Shown: positions 43,668-53,270 of the stretch, one piece after another
Numbering within the stretch: position 1 is the first letter of the stretch
How the letters are laid out: each line of letters opens with the position of its first letter
Assembly: GCF_042643165.1 (NCBI RefSeq)
Contig: NZ_JBHRSH010000002.1
Location: 868,001-932,000, forward strand
DNA length: 64,000 bases
Reading direction: 5' to 3'
Source: Hyphococcus aureus
GTDB taxonomy: Bacteria > Pseudomonadota > Alphaproteobacteria > Caulobacterales > Parvularculaceae
Position numbers and translations under genes: made by a program
The notes under the pieces: model-generated
What the model was told of the DNA's origin: nothing
The model's database searches: none
What the model saw: only the letters and a program-made list of their open reading frames with translations

Positions 43668-46202
43668 CTAGCGGCGCTTTTCAAATTCCAGGCGGGCTTT
43701 TTTGAGATTGGCGATGACCGCGGCGCGTTCCTCATCGGTGTTGTAGGAGCCGTCTTCGGCGACATGGATCAGTTTGTCGATCCACGCGATGAAATGTTCG
43801 GCGTCGTCGCGCGACCGCACCGGCTTTCCCCCAAGCGTCACATAGATCGGCGACGTTGTCGCGAAGGGAGAGTTGTCAAGCACATAAGGCGATGCGGTTT
43901 TCGAATAAGCGCGAAGCGTCACCCAGGCGCTTTCATTAATCGTGACGGCGCCTTCAAAGGAAGCCGATGTGCGGTCGCCGGAAAGCGCGATGGTTTGCGC
44001 GACTTCGCCATTGACGATGAGGTCGAGGGAATCGACCGGCGCAATCGACGACAACACTGCTTTAAAATTCAGCGTGTGAGCCCCTTTGCCCTTTTTGAGG
44101 TCAGCCCCCGGCCCGGCGCCGTCCAGCGTCAGCATGACCAGCGGTCCGTTGGTGGCGATGGAGTTGCCGGCTTTCAGCGCCGCGAGCCAGTTGGCGACTT
44201 CATCATTTGGATTTTCCGAATCCGCCGCTTTTACGAGCGTGCGGTTCTGACCGAGCGGCCCGCGCAGGGACGAATAATCCGTCATGGCGTCGGTGCCGCC
44301 GGCGGCGGGGATGCGCAGCCCCGTATTCAATAGTTTATGCCAGACGCTTTCCGTCGTTAAAGGATCGGCGAAACCGACAATTTCAAGATAGTCGAGTTTG
44401 CCGAGCGCCGCATTGACCGGAAGCGCATGAGACAGTTTCCGGTTTGACGAAGGGTCTGGCGCCGGCGGATCGAAAGGATGCACATACCCGACCAGCGCGC
44501 CTTGGGCATGCGCAATGTCGGCGACGGTCGGATTGTCAGGATAGGAACTATGCAGCGCCGTCTTTGGGTAAGCGACATAATCGCCAAGGAGATAGTGCTC
44601 TTTCAGCCCAAGCAATCCCATGTGACCCCACAGGCTCGTATGATATTCCTGCGCATGAAGGATTGTTGCGCCTGTTCCTTCCGGGTTGAACGGTTCAGGC
44701 GTGAAATAATCCATATCGGGAATGCGCTGCTCTTTGTTAACGATCAGATTGAAGACAAGATCAAGGTCTTCGGCGTCCGCCTGTTTCGCAAGCCTCGCAG
44801 GCGTCATGCCATAGACGCCGCCATAATTCATGTGGACGTGCACGTCCGCCGACCGCCAGCCGTCAAAGGCCGCGGCGTTCGGCAATGGTTGCAGCGTAAT
44901 GCTCTCATCGCTGGTTTTGTCTTTCGCGATAGTGGCGGTCGTTGTCGCAACTGCATGGCGGAAGCCGCGCCAAGCTGTGATCTGCGCCTCACCGGCCGGG
45001 AGCGATATTGTCGCTTCCCCCTGAACATGAAAATACATGGTCTCGCTCGGCGCCTGGGCGCGGTCATAATAATCGTCCGCATGAATCATGGCGCCGTCCG
45101 GCGCGTAATACCGGCCATCGCCGCCGCGAATGGATATCCGTGCGGGCGCCGGCGCGCCTGTTTCATCGACAATGCGTAATTGGAGGTCGCCCATCCCTTG
45201 CGCGGTATTTTTGTCCTGAATAGCCAGCGTTTCACGCGCGCCGCCGGTCATGTCCTGAATGACAATCTCGCCGGTTCCGCTTTCATTGGAGATATAGGCG
45301 ATGTGTTTGCTGTCTGGCGACCAGCGCGCGGCGTCGATGTCATAATCGCCATAGGAAAAAGCGAGCGGATAGCCGCCGGGTTCGGCATAGGTGATCCAGA
45401 GCTGATGGGATTGCCGTCTTTCAAAAGACGAATAGGCGATGCGATTGCCGTCCGGCGACCAGTCGGGGCGCGCGCGCCAGGCGGTTTCTTCATTGACCAG
45501 CATTTCGGCCGGCGCCGACTTGTCAACGCGCTGACGGTAGACCGCCCCCGAGCCATAACCGATTTCGGGATTGGCGATAAAGGTCAGAGACTGCCCGTCC
45601 GGCGACCAGGCGGGGCTCAGTTCGTGGTCAATCTGCGAATAGTAATAACGCGGCGTTTCGCTGGTCCGCTCCTCGCGCCAGCGTTTGCTTGTCCAGGCGC
45701 CGTTTTCCTGCGACGCGATGGCGATATGGAAATGCCCTGTCTCGTCCGTCGTCACATAGGCGATCTGCGTTCCATCCGGCGACCAGCGCGGATCGAGATT
45801 AACGGCGCCGTTCTGCGTCACCGGCGTTTCGCGGCCTGAGCGCAAGTCCCGAATGACGATTTCATACGCGTCATCAAAGTAGCGCGTGAAAACAACGCGG
45901 CGGCCATCCGCCGACACATCCGGCTGATAATCGTAACCGCCGCCGGTCGTGAGTTGACGGGCGGTGTCGTCTCCTACGCGCTGGCGCCAGAGGCGGCCCT
46001 GCATCGAATAAACAAGACTCTTGCCATCCGCCGTCCAGTCGAGCGACGACGGCCCGCTGGTCAGATGCGGCACATACATCTCACGCCAGTAATAATTATG
46101 CGGAACCTTCACCTGCTTCATCACCGGCTCACGGCCTTCGGCGAATGCGCTTGTGGTCATGGCCAAAGCGGCGGCGACCAGGAGAGAAAGGTAACGAAAC
46201 AT
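43668..46202 (-). CDS. TolB-like propeller fused to CehA/PHP-like hydrolase domain
   Basis: An 844-residue exported protein. A signal peptide (to about AFA, 22) precedes six beta-propeller repeats of the TolB/PD40 type (WTADGKSL, VSADGRRV, RWSPDGTQI, AWSPDGQSL, DWSPDGNRI, RWSPDSKHI). A linker domain follows, then a metal-dependent hydrolase domain of CehA/PHP type beginning at SADVHVHMNYGG and including VGYVHPFD and GGTDAMTDYS. Substrate unknown; such proteins are often periplasmic phosphoesterase- or amidohydrolase-like. ATG at 46202 shares a base with the GNAT stop and has AAGGAG 8 bases upstream. Confidence 0.8.
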   Translation of the reverse strand: MFRYLSLLVAAALAMTTSAFAEGREPVMKQVKVPHNYYWREMYVPHLTSGPSSLDWTADGKSLVYSMQGRLWRQRVGDDTARQLTTGGGYDYQPDVSADGRRVVFTRYFDDAYEIVIRDLRSGRETPVTQNGAVNLDPRWSPDGTQIAYVTTDETGHFHIAIASQENGAWTSKRWREERTSETPRYYYSQIDHELSPAWSPDGQSLTFIANPEIGYGSGAVYRQRVDKSAPAEMLVNEETAWRARPDWSPDGNRIAYSSFERRQSHQLWITYAEPGGYPLAFSYGDYDIDAARWSPDSKHIAYISNESGTGEIVIQDMTGGARETLAIQDKNTAQGMGDLQLRIVDETGAPAPARISIRGGDGRYYAPDGAMIHADDYYDRAQAPSETMYFHVQGEATISLPAGEAQITAWRGFRHAVATTTATIAKDKTSDESITLQPLPNAAAFDGWRSADVHVHMNYGGVYGMTPARLAKQADAEDLDLVFNLIVNKEQRIPDMDYFTPEPFNPEGTGATILHAQEYHTSLWGHMGLLGLKEHYLLGDYVAYPKTALHSSYPDNPTVADIAHAQGALVGYVHPFDPPAPDPSSNRKLSHALPVNAALGKLDYLEIVGFADPLTTESVWHKLLNTGLRIPAAGGTDAMTDYSSLRGPLGQNRTLVKAADSENPNDEVANWLAALKAGNSIATNGPLVMLTLDGAGPGADLKKGKGAHTLNFKAVLSSIAPVDSLDLIVNGEVAQTIALSGDRTSASFEGAVTINESAWVTLRAYSKTASPYVLDNSPFATTSPIYVTLGGKPVRSRDDAEHFIAWIDKLIHVAEDGSYNTDEERAAVIANLKKARLEFEKRR

Positions 46203-46747
46203 CACGACGTCTCCTTCTTCGGATCATCATTCGCGGCAAGCGGCGGGCGCGGCGTCCACGCGAAATTTTCCGTGAGCGCGTCAAACGGCTCACCCTCAAG
46301 GACAAAAATTCGGTCTTCGCGCGCTTCGCGAAAACCGATGCGCCGGTAAAACCGGCTTGCCGCAGCGTTCGACCGATCGGCGGCGAGCCGCAGGTAAACC
46401 GCGCCGTCATTGCGTGCGCGTTTGAGAACAGCATTAATGAGGCGGCGACCGACCCCGGCGCCCTGCTGATCAGGTGTGACGTAAATATCCTGAATATAAA
46501 CGCCGCGCCGCCCGCGCCAGGTTGAAAACTCGCTGAAATAGACCGCAAGTCCAACCGGCTTTCCCTTAAACTCGGCGATCAGGGCGCGAAAATCCGGATG
46601 CGGACCAAATCCGTGAAGCCGCACCTCTTCTTCGGACAGGACTTCAATGTCAGGCCGGCCGGTTTCGCGCGCAAGCGCTGCGATCATGTCGCGAATAGCG
46701 CCGGCGTCTTCAGGCTCCGCCTCGCGGATGAGAATGTCTTTCGCCAT
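46202..46747 (-). CDS. GNAT family N-acetyltransferase
   Basis: A 181-residue acetyl-CoA-dependent acetyltransferase. The N-terminus ILIREAEPEDAGAIRDMI, the strand VYIQDIYVTPDQQGAGVGRRLINAV with the Q/RxxGxG/A CoA-binding loop (QGAGVG), and SNAAASRFYRRIGF are classic GNAT features. The pattern is like spermidine/diamine acetyltransferases (GVYIQDIYV), but substrate is not certain. It starts 3 bases after the BKACE gene, in the same operon. Confidence 0.87.
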   Translation of the reverse strand: MAKDILIREAEPEDAGAIRDMIAALARETGRPDIEVLSEEEVRLHGFGPHPDFRALIAEFKGKPVGLAVYFSEFSTWRGRRGVYIQDIYVTPDQQGAGVGRRLINAVLKRARNDGAVYLRLAADRSNAAASRFYRRIGFREAREDRIFVLEGEPFDALTENFAWTPRPPLAANDDPKKETS

Positions 46748-46750
46748 AAC

Positions 46751-47728
46751 TCAGAAGTTGACCTTGTTCCGGCCCTTCAAGGCAAGCAGGGCCCGTGTCT
46801 CATCGGCACTCGCCGCCTCCAGGCCGAGATTTTCGATGATCTCGCGGATTTTTACGACCTGCTGGGCGTTCGATTCGGCGAGAACGCCGGGCGCGATGGA
46901 AAGATTATCCTCAAGACCGACCCGCACATTGCCGCCCATAATCGCCCCCATGGTCGCCATCGCCATTTGTTTGCCGCCCGCGGCCAGAACCGAGAAGTGA
47001 TACTCACAGGGTATTACGCGGTCGGCGAGAGTTTTCATGGCGACGAGGTTTTCGACGCTCGCCCCGGCGCCGCCGAGAACGCCCAGCACAAACTGAATAT
47101 AGAGCGGCGCTTTGATCAGACCGCTTTTCACATAAAACCCAAGCGTTTCAATCTGGCCGAGATCATAGCACTCAAACTCAAATTTGGCGCCGCGCCTTTC
47201 CCCGAGATCCTCGATAATCGCTTCGATATCTTCAAACGTATTCTTGAACACCGTGCGCCGCGTCGCATCGAGAAGCTCAGGCTCCCAATTATGTTTCCAG
47301 TCGGAATATTTATCGAGCATCGGGAATGTGCCGAAATTCATGGAGCCCATATTCAGCGAGCACATTTCCGGCGCCATTTCCCGGGCCGGCGCCAGACGCG
47401 TGTCGAGCGGCATCACCGAACTGCCGCCGGTCGAAATATTGACGATGGCGTCGGTTTCCTTGGCGATCTTTTCGAGAAACGGACGGAAATGCCCCGGCTC
47501 GGCGCTGGGGCGGCCGCTTTCAGGATCGCGGGCGTGAAGATGGATAATCGCCGCCCCTGCCCGGGCCGCCTCAATCGACGCCTCGGCGATCTCGTCCGCC
47601 GTCACCGGCAGGGCCCCGCTCATGGTCGGGGTATGGATGGAGCCGGTCACGGCGCAGGTGATAATCACCTTGCGGCCATGAGAACCGCGACTTTGAGCTG
47701 AAGAATTACCGTTTTCTGACATTTTCAT
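46751..47728 (-). CDS. Beta-keto acid cleavage enzyme (BKACE, DUF849)
   Basis: A 325-residue enzyme of the BKACE family, which cleaves a beta-keto acid with acetyl-CoA to give acetoacetate and a CoA ester. N-terminal VIITCAVTGSIHTP, the metal-binding HLHARDPESGRPS, the C-terminal GGNVRVGLEDNLSIAPG and the strand FEFECYDLGQIETL identify it. Known substrates in the family include 3-keto-5-aminohexanoate and dehydrocarnitine. I start at the ATG at 47728 (AGG 4-5 bases upstream); an open frame with TTG at 47764 and ATG at 47743 are alternatives. Divergent from LysR. Confidence 0.9.
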   Translation of the reverse strand: MKMSENGNSSAQSRGSHGRKVIITCAVTGSIHTPTMSGALPVTADEIAEASIEAARAGAAIIHLHARDPESGRPSAEPGHFRPFLEKIAKETDAIVNISTGGSSVMPLDTRLAPAREMAPEMCSLNMGSMNFGTFPMLDKYSDWKHNWEPELLDATRRTVFKNTFEDIEAIIEDLGERRGAKFEFECYDLGQIETLGFYVKSGLIKAPLYIQFVLGVLGGAGASVENLVAMKTLADRVIPCEYHFSVLAAGGKQMAMATMGAIMGGNVRVGLEDNLSIAPGVLAESNAQQVVKIREIIENLGLEAASADETRALLALKGRNKVNF

Positions 47729-47806
47729 ATTGCCTGACCGCATGCTTTTCAGGCATTCTGTCAAGCAATGAAGAGGTTTTCAATTATAGTATAAGGGAAT
47801 GAAGTT
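47729..47806. promoter_or_regulatory. Divergent promoter region between BKACE and LysR genes
   Basis: A 78-base AT-rich gap. It holds TATAGTATAAG on the plus strand, whose complement contains TATACT and TATAAT, good -10 boxes for either direction; I find no clear -35 partner. LysR regulators usually bind such a shared region and control both sides. An exact T-N11-A site was not singled out. Confidence 0.4.
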
Positions 47807-48820
47807 ATGACGCCGGGGCGTGAATCAGCCTTCACCCGGGACGAGGAGGACCTCGCCTGGCGGCTCGACTGGAACCTTTTGCGGTCCTTCATGGTGATCA
47901 TGGATGTGGGCAGCATCACTGAGGCCGCGCGCCGGCTCGATCTGAAACAACCGACCGTCTCCAACGCGCTGCGCCGCCTTGAGGAAACCCTCGGCCGCCG
48001 ACTGATCGATCGCGGGCCCAGAAGTTTCGAACCCACCGCACACGGACAGGCGCTTTATGAACAAGTGACGCAGATGTTCGGCTCTATCGAACGTCTCACC
48101 GCGATTCTCGAAGAGGAGATGGACGATGTCTCCGGCACCGTTTCCATTGCGATGGCGACCCATGTGACGACGCCACTCGTTGATGAAACCCTGACCGAGT
48201 TTCAACGGCGCTATCCCAACACAACGATTTCCATCACCGTGAATTCAAGCCGCAACATCGTCGATCTTATCCGCGCCAAACGCTGCGGGCTTGGCGTGTG
48301 TCTGGTGAAAGATCAGGACCCCGCGCTCGACTATCATCATCTCTTCCGGGAATATTTCGGATTTTTCTGTGGGCCGCCCCATCGCCTGTTTGGCCGTTCC
48401 GACCTGACCGTCGAGGATCTTAGCGGTGAACGCAGCGTTTCCTTCGACACAGACCGGCTCGAAGATGTGCTTCGCCCTGTCGCCATGTTGCGCGAAGGCG
48501 CGGCTTTCGCCTCGCCGCCCGCAGGCGTTTCCAACAATCTCGAGGAAGTCCGGCGCATGTGCATCGCCGGGCTAGGAGTTGCTGCGCTGCCCGTTCATGT
48601 GATGGAGCGCGATGTGCGCGACGGGTTGCTCTGGCGTCTGCCGCCTTATGACGGCGCTCCGGAGGTCGACATTTTCGCGGTGACCAATCCGGAGACCCAT
48701 CTCAACCGCGCCGAGCAGGAATTTGTCAAAATGCTGGTTGAACGGCTTGATTCCACGCCCTTGAAAGAGCGCGTTTATGGCGCCGCCGGGCCCGCGCCCA
48801 AATCATCCGCGCGCGCCTGA
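47807..48820 (+). CDS. LysR-family transcriptional regulator
   Basis: A 337-residue LysR regulator. The N-terminal helix-turn-helix (SFMVIMDVGSITEAARRLDLKQPTVSNALRRLEETLGRRLIDR) is complete, and the substrate-binding domain follows (SIAMATHVTTPLVDETL, GLGVAALPVHVME). The effector is unknown. It is divergent from BKACE and heads a plus-strand group with aminotransferase, deacetylase and S9 peptidase genes, so it may control both arms. AAGGGA lies 8 bases before the ATG. Confidence 0.9.
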   Translation: MTPGRESAFTRDEEDLAWRLDWNLLRSFMVIMDVGSITEAARRLDLKQPTVSNALRRLEETLGRRLIDRGPRSFEPTAHGQALYEQVTQMFGSIERLTAILEEEMDDVSGTVSIAMATHVTTPLVDETLTEFQRRYPNTTISITVNSSRNIVDLIRAKRCGLGVCLVKDQDPALDYHHLFREYFGFFCGPPHRLFGRSDLTVEDLSGERSVSFDTDRLEDVLRPVAMLREGAAFASPPAGVSNNLEEVRRMCIAGLGVAALPVHVMERDVRDGLLWRLPPYDGAPEVDIFAVTNPETHLNRAEQEFVKMLVERLDSTPLKERVYGAAGPAPKSSARA

Positions 48821-48868
48821 TTTGGTGGCCTGAAATTTCTACAGTCCTGATGTCCAGAAGAGCACCCT

Positions 48869-50248
48869 ATGACCGCCGCTTCGCAAAGCATTTTCAACTG
48901 GTCGCCTGAAACGCCGTCGCATCTTTTTTATCAGACTGGCGGCCGCCGCCCGTTCATAGCCCGCGCAGAAGGCGTTTACATCTGGGATCATCAGGGACGG
49001 CGGTTTCTTGACGGTTCATCCGGCGCCATGGTCTCGAATATCGGACATGGAAACACCCGCGTACTTGACGCCATGCGCGCGCAGATGAACACGACCACAT
49101 TCGGTTATCGCCTGCATTTCGAAAATGAACCGGCGGAGAGGCTCGCCTCGGCGCTTTCCAGCCTGTCTCCGAAAGGCCTCGACCGCGTGTTCTTCGCGTC
49201 GGGCGGGTCAGAGGCGGTTGAAAGCTGCATCAAGCTGGCGCGCCAATATGCGATTGCGAAGGGCGAGACAAAACGCACACAAGTGATCTCGCGTTTTCCT
49301 TCCTATCATGGCTCTACTTTCGGCGCGCTGGCCGTCACCGGCTACGGCCCTTTGAACGATCCCTTCGCACCGATGATCCGGGAGATGCCGAAAATCCCGG
49401 CGCCAACCGCCTATCTCGATCGTGACAATCTGAGCGATGAAGCGCGAGGCCACCGCTACGCCGACATGCTGCGCGACAAGATTGAGGAGATCGGCGCGGA
49501 AAACGCGCTCGCCTTCATAATGGAGCCCATTGGCGGGGCGTCCACCGGAGCGCTTGTGGCGCCGGACAGCTATTATCAGCGCGTTCGCGATATTTGCGAC
49601 GACTATGGTGTGCTGCTGATTTACGATGAAGTCATGACCGGCGTCGGACGCACAGGAACCTTCCTCGCCGCCGAACACTGGAACCAGTCGCCTGACATTA
49701 TCGCGCTCTCAAAAGGTCTTGGCGCCGGCTACATCCCCCTAGGCGCCATGATTGCGCGGCGCGACATTGTCGAAGCGGTCGTCGCGAGCGGCGGCTTCAT
49801 GCATGGCTACACCTATGCGGGCAATCCGCTCGCCTGCGCCGCCGGGCTCGCCGTCATCCGGGAAATTTTCGACGCTGACCTGATGACGAACACGGCGCGC
49901 ATCGGCGCCTTATTGAAGTCGCGCCTTGAAGGGCTAATGGCCGAGTTTCCTTTCATCGGCGATGTTCGCGGCAAGGGGCTTCTCCTCGCTTTTGAAATCG
50001 TCGGCAACCGCGAAACCATGGCGCCCCTGCCGAAAGAACAGAACGCTTTCGCGAAGCTCGTTGAATACGCCTATGAGGAACAGCTTATCGTCTACTCACG
50101 GCGCACGCGCGGCGGTTATGAAGGCGACCATTTCCTTGTCTGTCCGCCTATGGTGACGGACGAAACGCATGTGGACGAGATTATCGACAAGCTGACAAAG
50201 TCTCTCCGCCGTCTCACCGCAGAGTTGAAACTTCCCGTCAACGGATAA
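48869..50248 (+). CDS. Class III aminotransferase
   Basis: A 459-residue PLP-dependent class III transaminase. Conserved pieces are VFFASGGSEAVESCIKLARQYA, YHGSTFGALAVTG, FIMEPIGGASTGALVAP, YDEVMTGVGRTGTF and the Schiff-base lysine in IALSKGLGAGYIPLGA. Members act on omega-amino groups of diamines, beta-alanine, or similar amines; the exact donor is not decided by sequence. AGAAGAG lies 7 bases before the ATG. It is 48 bases after LysR and 4 bases before the deacetylase gene. Confidence 0.9.
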   Translation: MTAASQSIFNWSPETPSHLFYQTGGRRPFIARAEGVYIWDHQGRRFLDGSSGAMVSNIGHGNTRVLDAMRAQMNTTTFGYRLHFENEPAERLASALSSLSPKGLDRVFFASGGSEAVESCIKLARQYAIAKGETKRTQVISRFPSYHGSTFGALAVTGYGPLNDPFAPMIREMPKIPAPTAYLDRDNLSDEARGHRYADMLRDKIEEIGAENALAFIMEPIGGASTGALVAPDSYYQRVRDICDDYGVLLIYDEVMTGVGRTGTFLAAEHWNQSPDIIALSKGLGAGYIPLGAMIARRDIVEAVVASGGFMHGYTYAGNPLACAAGLAVIREIFDADLMTNTARIGALLKSRLEGLMAEFPFIGDVRGKGLLLAFEIVGNRETMAPLPKEQNAFAKLVEYAYEEQLIVYSRRTRGGYEGDHFLVCPPMVTDETHVDEIIDKLTKSLRRLTAELKLPVNG

Positions 50249-50252
50249 ATAC

Positions 50253-51281
50253 ATGAAAGCCGTCCTCGCCGAAGAAGAACAGAAGCGCCACTATCCGCCG
50301 TCTTACCTCGTCAATGGCGTGATGGAGGCAAACCCGGAACGGCCTGAACGCATTGACATGCTGCTTCAAGGCGCAAAAGACGCGGGCTGCGACATCGTGC
50401 ACCCGAAAAATTTCGGTGCGGAACTGATCCTCGCAGCGCATTCGGAACGCTATCTGAAATTTCTCGAACGCGCCCATGAACGCTGGTCGCGCATAAAGGG
50501 CGCATCGGAAGCGGTGACGCCGAACATTCACCCGATCCACCGGCGCGGTTACCCGGACTCTGTCGTGGCGCAAGCAGGATGGCACATGATCGACGCCTCA
50601 GCGCCGATTTCCTCCGACACATGGGAGAGCGCGCAATGGAGCGCATGGACGGCGGCGCACGCAGCGGAGCTTGTTCTCGGCGGAGAGAACGCTGCCTATG
50701 CGCTTTGCCGTCCGCCGGGACACCATGCAGGCGCTGAAACCGCCGGCGGCTTTTGCTATTTGAACAATTCCGCCATCGCCGCATGCGCCTTGCGCAAGGC
50801 TCATGACCGCGTCGCCATTCTCGATGTTGATCTCCATCACGGCAATGGCACGCAGGACATATTTTATGAGCGCAGCGACGTGCTTACGGTGTCCATCCAC
50901 GCGGACCCGGTGCGGTTCTATCCGTTTTTCTGGGGCTATGCGGACGAGACCGGCGCCAATGAAGGCGAAGGGTGCAACCTCAACCTGCCGCTCCCGCGCG
51001 GGTCAAACGATGCGGCCTTCATGGAGGCTCTATCAACGGCGCTGACAAAAATTCAATCCTTCAAACCGGATGCGCTCGTCATCGCGCTGGGGCTCGACGC
51101 TTATGAAGGCGATCCGATTGCCGGGCTCGCCGTCACCACCGGCGGTTTTTCCCGGATCGGCGAGGCTATTGGCGCCGCCCTGAATCTCCCTACCGTCATC
51201 GTGCAAGAAGGCGGCTACCCTTGCGATGAACTAGGCGGCAATCTCTCATCCTTCCTCGGCGGATATGAAAGCCGCCGCTAA
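50253..51281 (+). CDS. Histone deacetylase-like amidohydrolase (acetylpolyamine amidohydrolase type)
   Basis: A 342-residue zinc amidohydrolase of the HDAC/AcuC/acetylpolyamine amidohydrolase superfamily. The catalytic HH pair is in RPPGHHAGAETAGGFCYLNNSA, zinc ligands D and H are in ILDVDLHHGNGTQDIF, and the third carboxylate lies in GLDAYEGDP. Bacterial relatives deacetylate N-acetyl polyamines or similar amides. Context with an aminotransferase, GNAT and BKACE favours metabolism of an acetylated amine. It is one transcript with the genes on both sides (gaps 4 and 15 bases). Confidence 0.9.
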   Translation: MKAVLAEEEQKRHYPPSYLVNGVMEANPERPERIDMLLQGAKDAGCDIVHPKNFGAELILAAHSERYLKFLERAHERWSRIKGASEAVTPNIHPIHRRGYPDSVVAQAGWHMIDASAPISSDTWESAQWSAWTAAHAAELVLGGENAAYALCRPPGHHAGAETAGGFCYLNNSAIAACALRKAHDRVAILDVDLHHGNGTQDIFYERSDVLTVSIHADPVRFYPFFWGYADETGANEGEGCNLNLPLPRGSNDAAFMEALSTALTKIQSFKPDALVIALGLDAYEGDPIAGLAVTTGGFSRIGEAIGAALNLPTVIVQEGGYPCDELGGNLSSFLGGYESRR

Positions 51282-51296
51282 ACCACCGGAGGCTTT

Positions 51297-53270
51297 ATGC
51301 GCCTGATCCATCTCGCGGCGTCACTTGCCGTCGCCGTCATGCCTGCTCTGGCGCAGGAAAAGCCGCCCCTCACCGTCGACAACATTCACAACATCGCAGA
51401 CATCACCGAGCCGGTCTTTTCACCGGATGGAAATTTCATCGCCTATACGCTCTCCACCCATAATCTCGATATCGACGTGACGGTCAGCGACCTCTGGCGC
51501 GTCTCCTGGGAAGGCGATCAGAAACAACTCACCACAACACCGGAGACGAGCGAATGGGCGCCCGCTTTTGGCGGCGACATCATCGCGTTTCTGAGCGACG
51601 GAACGGAAGAAGGCGAAACGCAAGTTTTCGCCATGCCTGCAAATGGCGGCAAACCCCGTCAGGTGACGCGCATCAAAGGCGGGGTCTCGGAATTTGCGCT
51701 GTCCCCTGATGGGAAGACCATCATCGCCGCGGCGGAAGTGGGCCCATCCGTCGGCGCCGACCCGGAAAAGCCGCTTCCCATCGTCATCACCCGTTTCAGC
51801 TTCAAGGAAGACGGCCGCGGCTATGTGGACGACCGCCGCATTCACTTCTTCCGGGTCGACGTCGCCACAGGCGAGGCCGAACAGGTTACCGAGGGCGACG
51901 CCGACTATTACTCCCCTTCCTGGTCACCGGATGGATCGCAAATCGCATTCGTGAAAAAGCGGCGCGAGCGCGAGGACCGCCATTCCGATTATGATGTCTA
52001 TGTCATGGCGCCGGTCAAAGGCGCCGATCAACGCAAGATTTCGACCTATGAAGGCTCCGATTCCGATCCGGAAACATGGACCCGGCCGCGCTGGTCGCCT
52101 GACAGTAAAAAGCTTGTCTGGCTGCAAATGGGCGAAGACAAATGGATTTATTATTCGCCGTTTGAACTCACCGTCGCAGATCTTGACACCGGCGAAGTGA
52201 AACCCCTCGCCCGCATCGATCGCTGGTTTTATGCGCCGCAATGGGGCGAAAACTCAAAAACTGTCTACGCCCTTATTGAATAGGATCGAGACACCTGGGC
52301 GGCGAAGATCGACGTCGATAGCGAAGAGATCACTTATCTGACGGCGGGATCGCGTTTCGCCTTTGACCTCGCCGTCGCGAAGAATGGACGCGTCGTCGTG
52401 CTCGACGGCGATGCGAGCGAACCCTATCAGCTCGCCGCGATCGACAATGGCCGCCGCGCGCTGACGACGCATAATGACTGGTTGAAACAACATCACCTCG
52501 CCGAAACGCGAGACGTTTCCTTCAACAGCGGCAAGGAAGGCATTCATGGCATGCTTGTCCTGCCGCTCGGCTATGAGGAAGGAAAACAATATCCCGTCAT
52601 TGCGCGTCTGCATGGCGGCCCGGTCTACCAATTCAGTCATGAATTCATGTTCGACTGGCAGATTTACGCCGCAAACGGTTACGCCGTCCTCGCCGTCAAT
52701 CCGCGCGGATCTTCCGGGCGCGGCTTCGATTTCGCGAAAGCGATCTATGGCGACTGGGGCAATGTGGATGTGAAGGACATCTCCGCCGGCATCGACCATG
52801 TGATCGCGATGGGCGTCGCCGACCCGGAGCGCATCGGCGTCGGCGGTTGGAGCTATGGCGGCATCCTCACCAATTACATGATCGCCAGTGACGCCCGCAT
52901 CAAGGCGGCGGTAAGCGGCGCCGGCATGTCAAACTTTCTCGGCGGCTATGGCGCCGATCAATATGCGCTCGAATATGAATTCGAGGTCGGTCTGCCTTGG
53001 CGCGACCGAAAAGCCTATGAACGCATTTCCTATCCGTTCTTTCACGCAGACCGCATCAGCGCGGCGACACAGTTCCAGTGCGCCGGCGCCGATGAAAACG
53101 TCCCTTGCATCGGCGCAGAGCAGATGTATCAGGCGCTGCGATCTCTTGAACGCGACACCGAGCTAGTGATCTATCCGGGCGAAGATCACGGCCTGACGCG
53201 GCCGAGCTTTCTCGCCGACCGCATTCAGCGCAATCTCGACTGGTATGGCAAGTATTTGAAAGCGGAATAG
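51297..53270 (+). pseudogene. S9 prolyl oligopeptidase-type peptidase, interrupted by in-frame TAG
   Basis: An S9-family acyl-aminoacyl/dipeptidyl peptidase with a signal peptide (to about ALA, 18), a beta-propeller (VFSPDGNFIAY, SPSWSPDGSQIAF, RPRWSPDSKKLVW) and a C-terminal hydrolase. One TAG at 52281-52283 (codon 329) interrupts an otherwise open frame of 658 codons; reading resumes in the same frame with DRDTWAAKIDVDSEE and no loss of homology. The triad is intact downstream: S519 (GGWSYGG), D599 (GADENVP), H631 (GEDHGLT). A single change from CAG, GAG or AAG would explain it. It is either a fresh pseudogene, a sequence error, or read through. GGAGG lies 4 bases before the start. Confidence 0.85.

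Noticed and set aside
46598..47701. 367-codon plus-strand open frame opposite BKACE and GNAT
   Set aside because: It spans two real genes and has no recognisable domain.
52281..52283. Recoding of TAG as an amino acid across the genome
   Set aside because: Several genes here, including DUF1285 and the amidohydrolase, end in TAG at their natural C-termini, so TAG is an ordinary stop.
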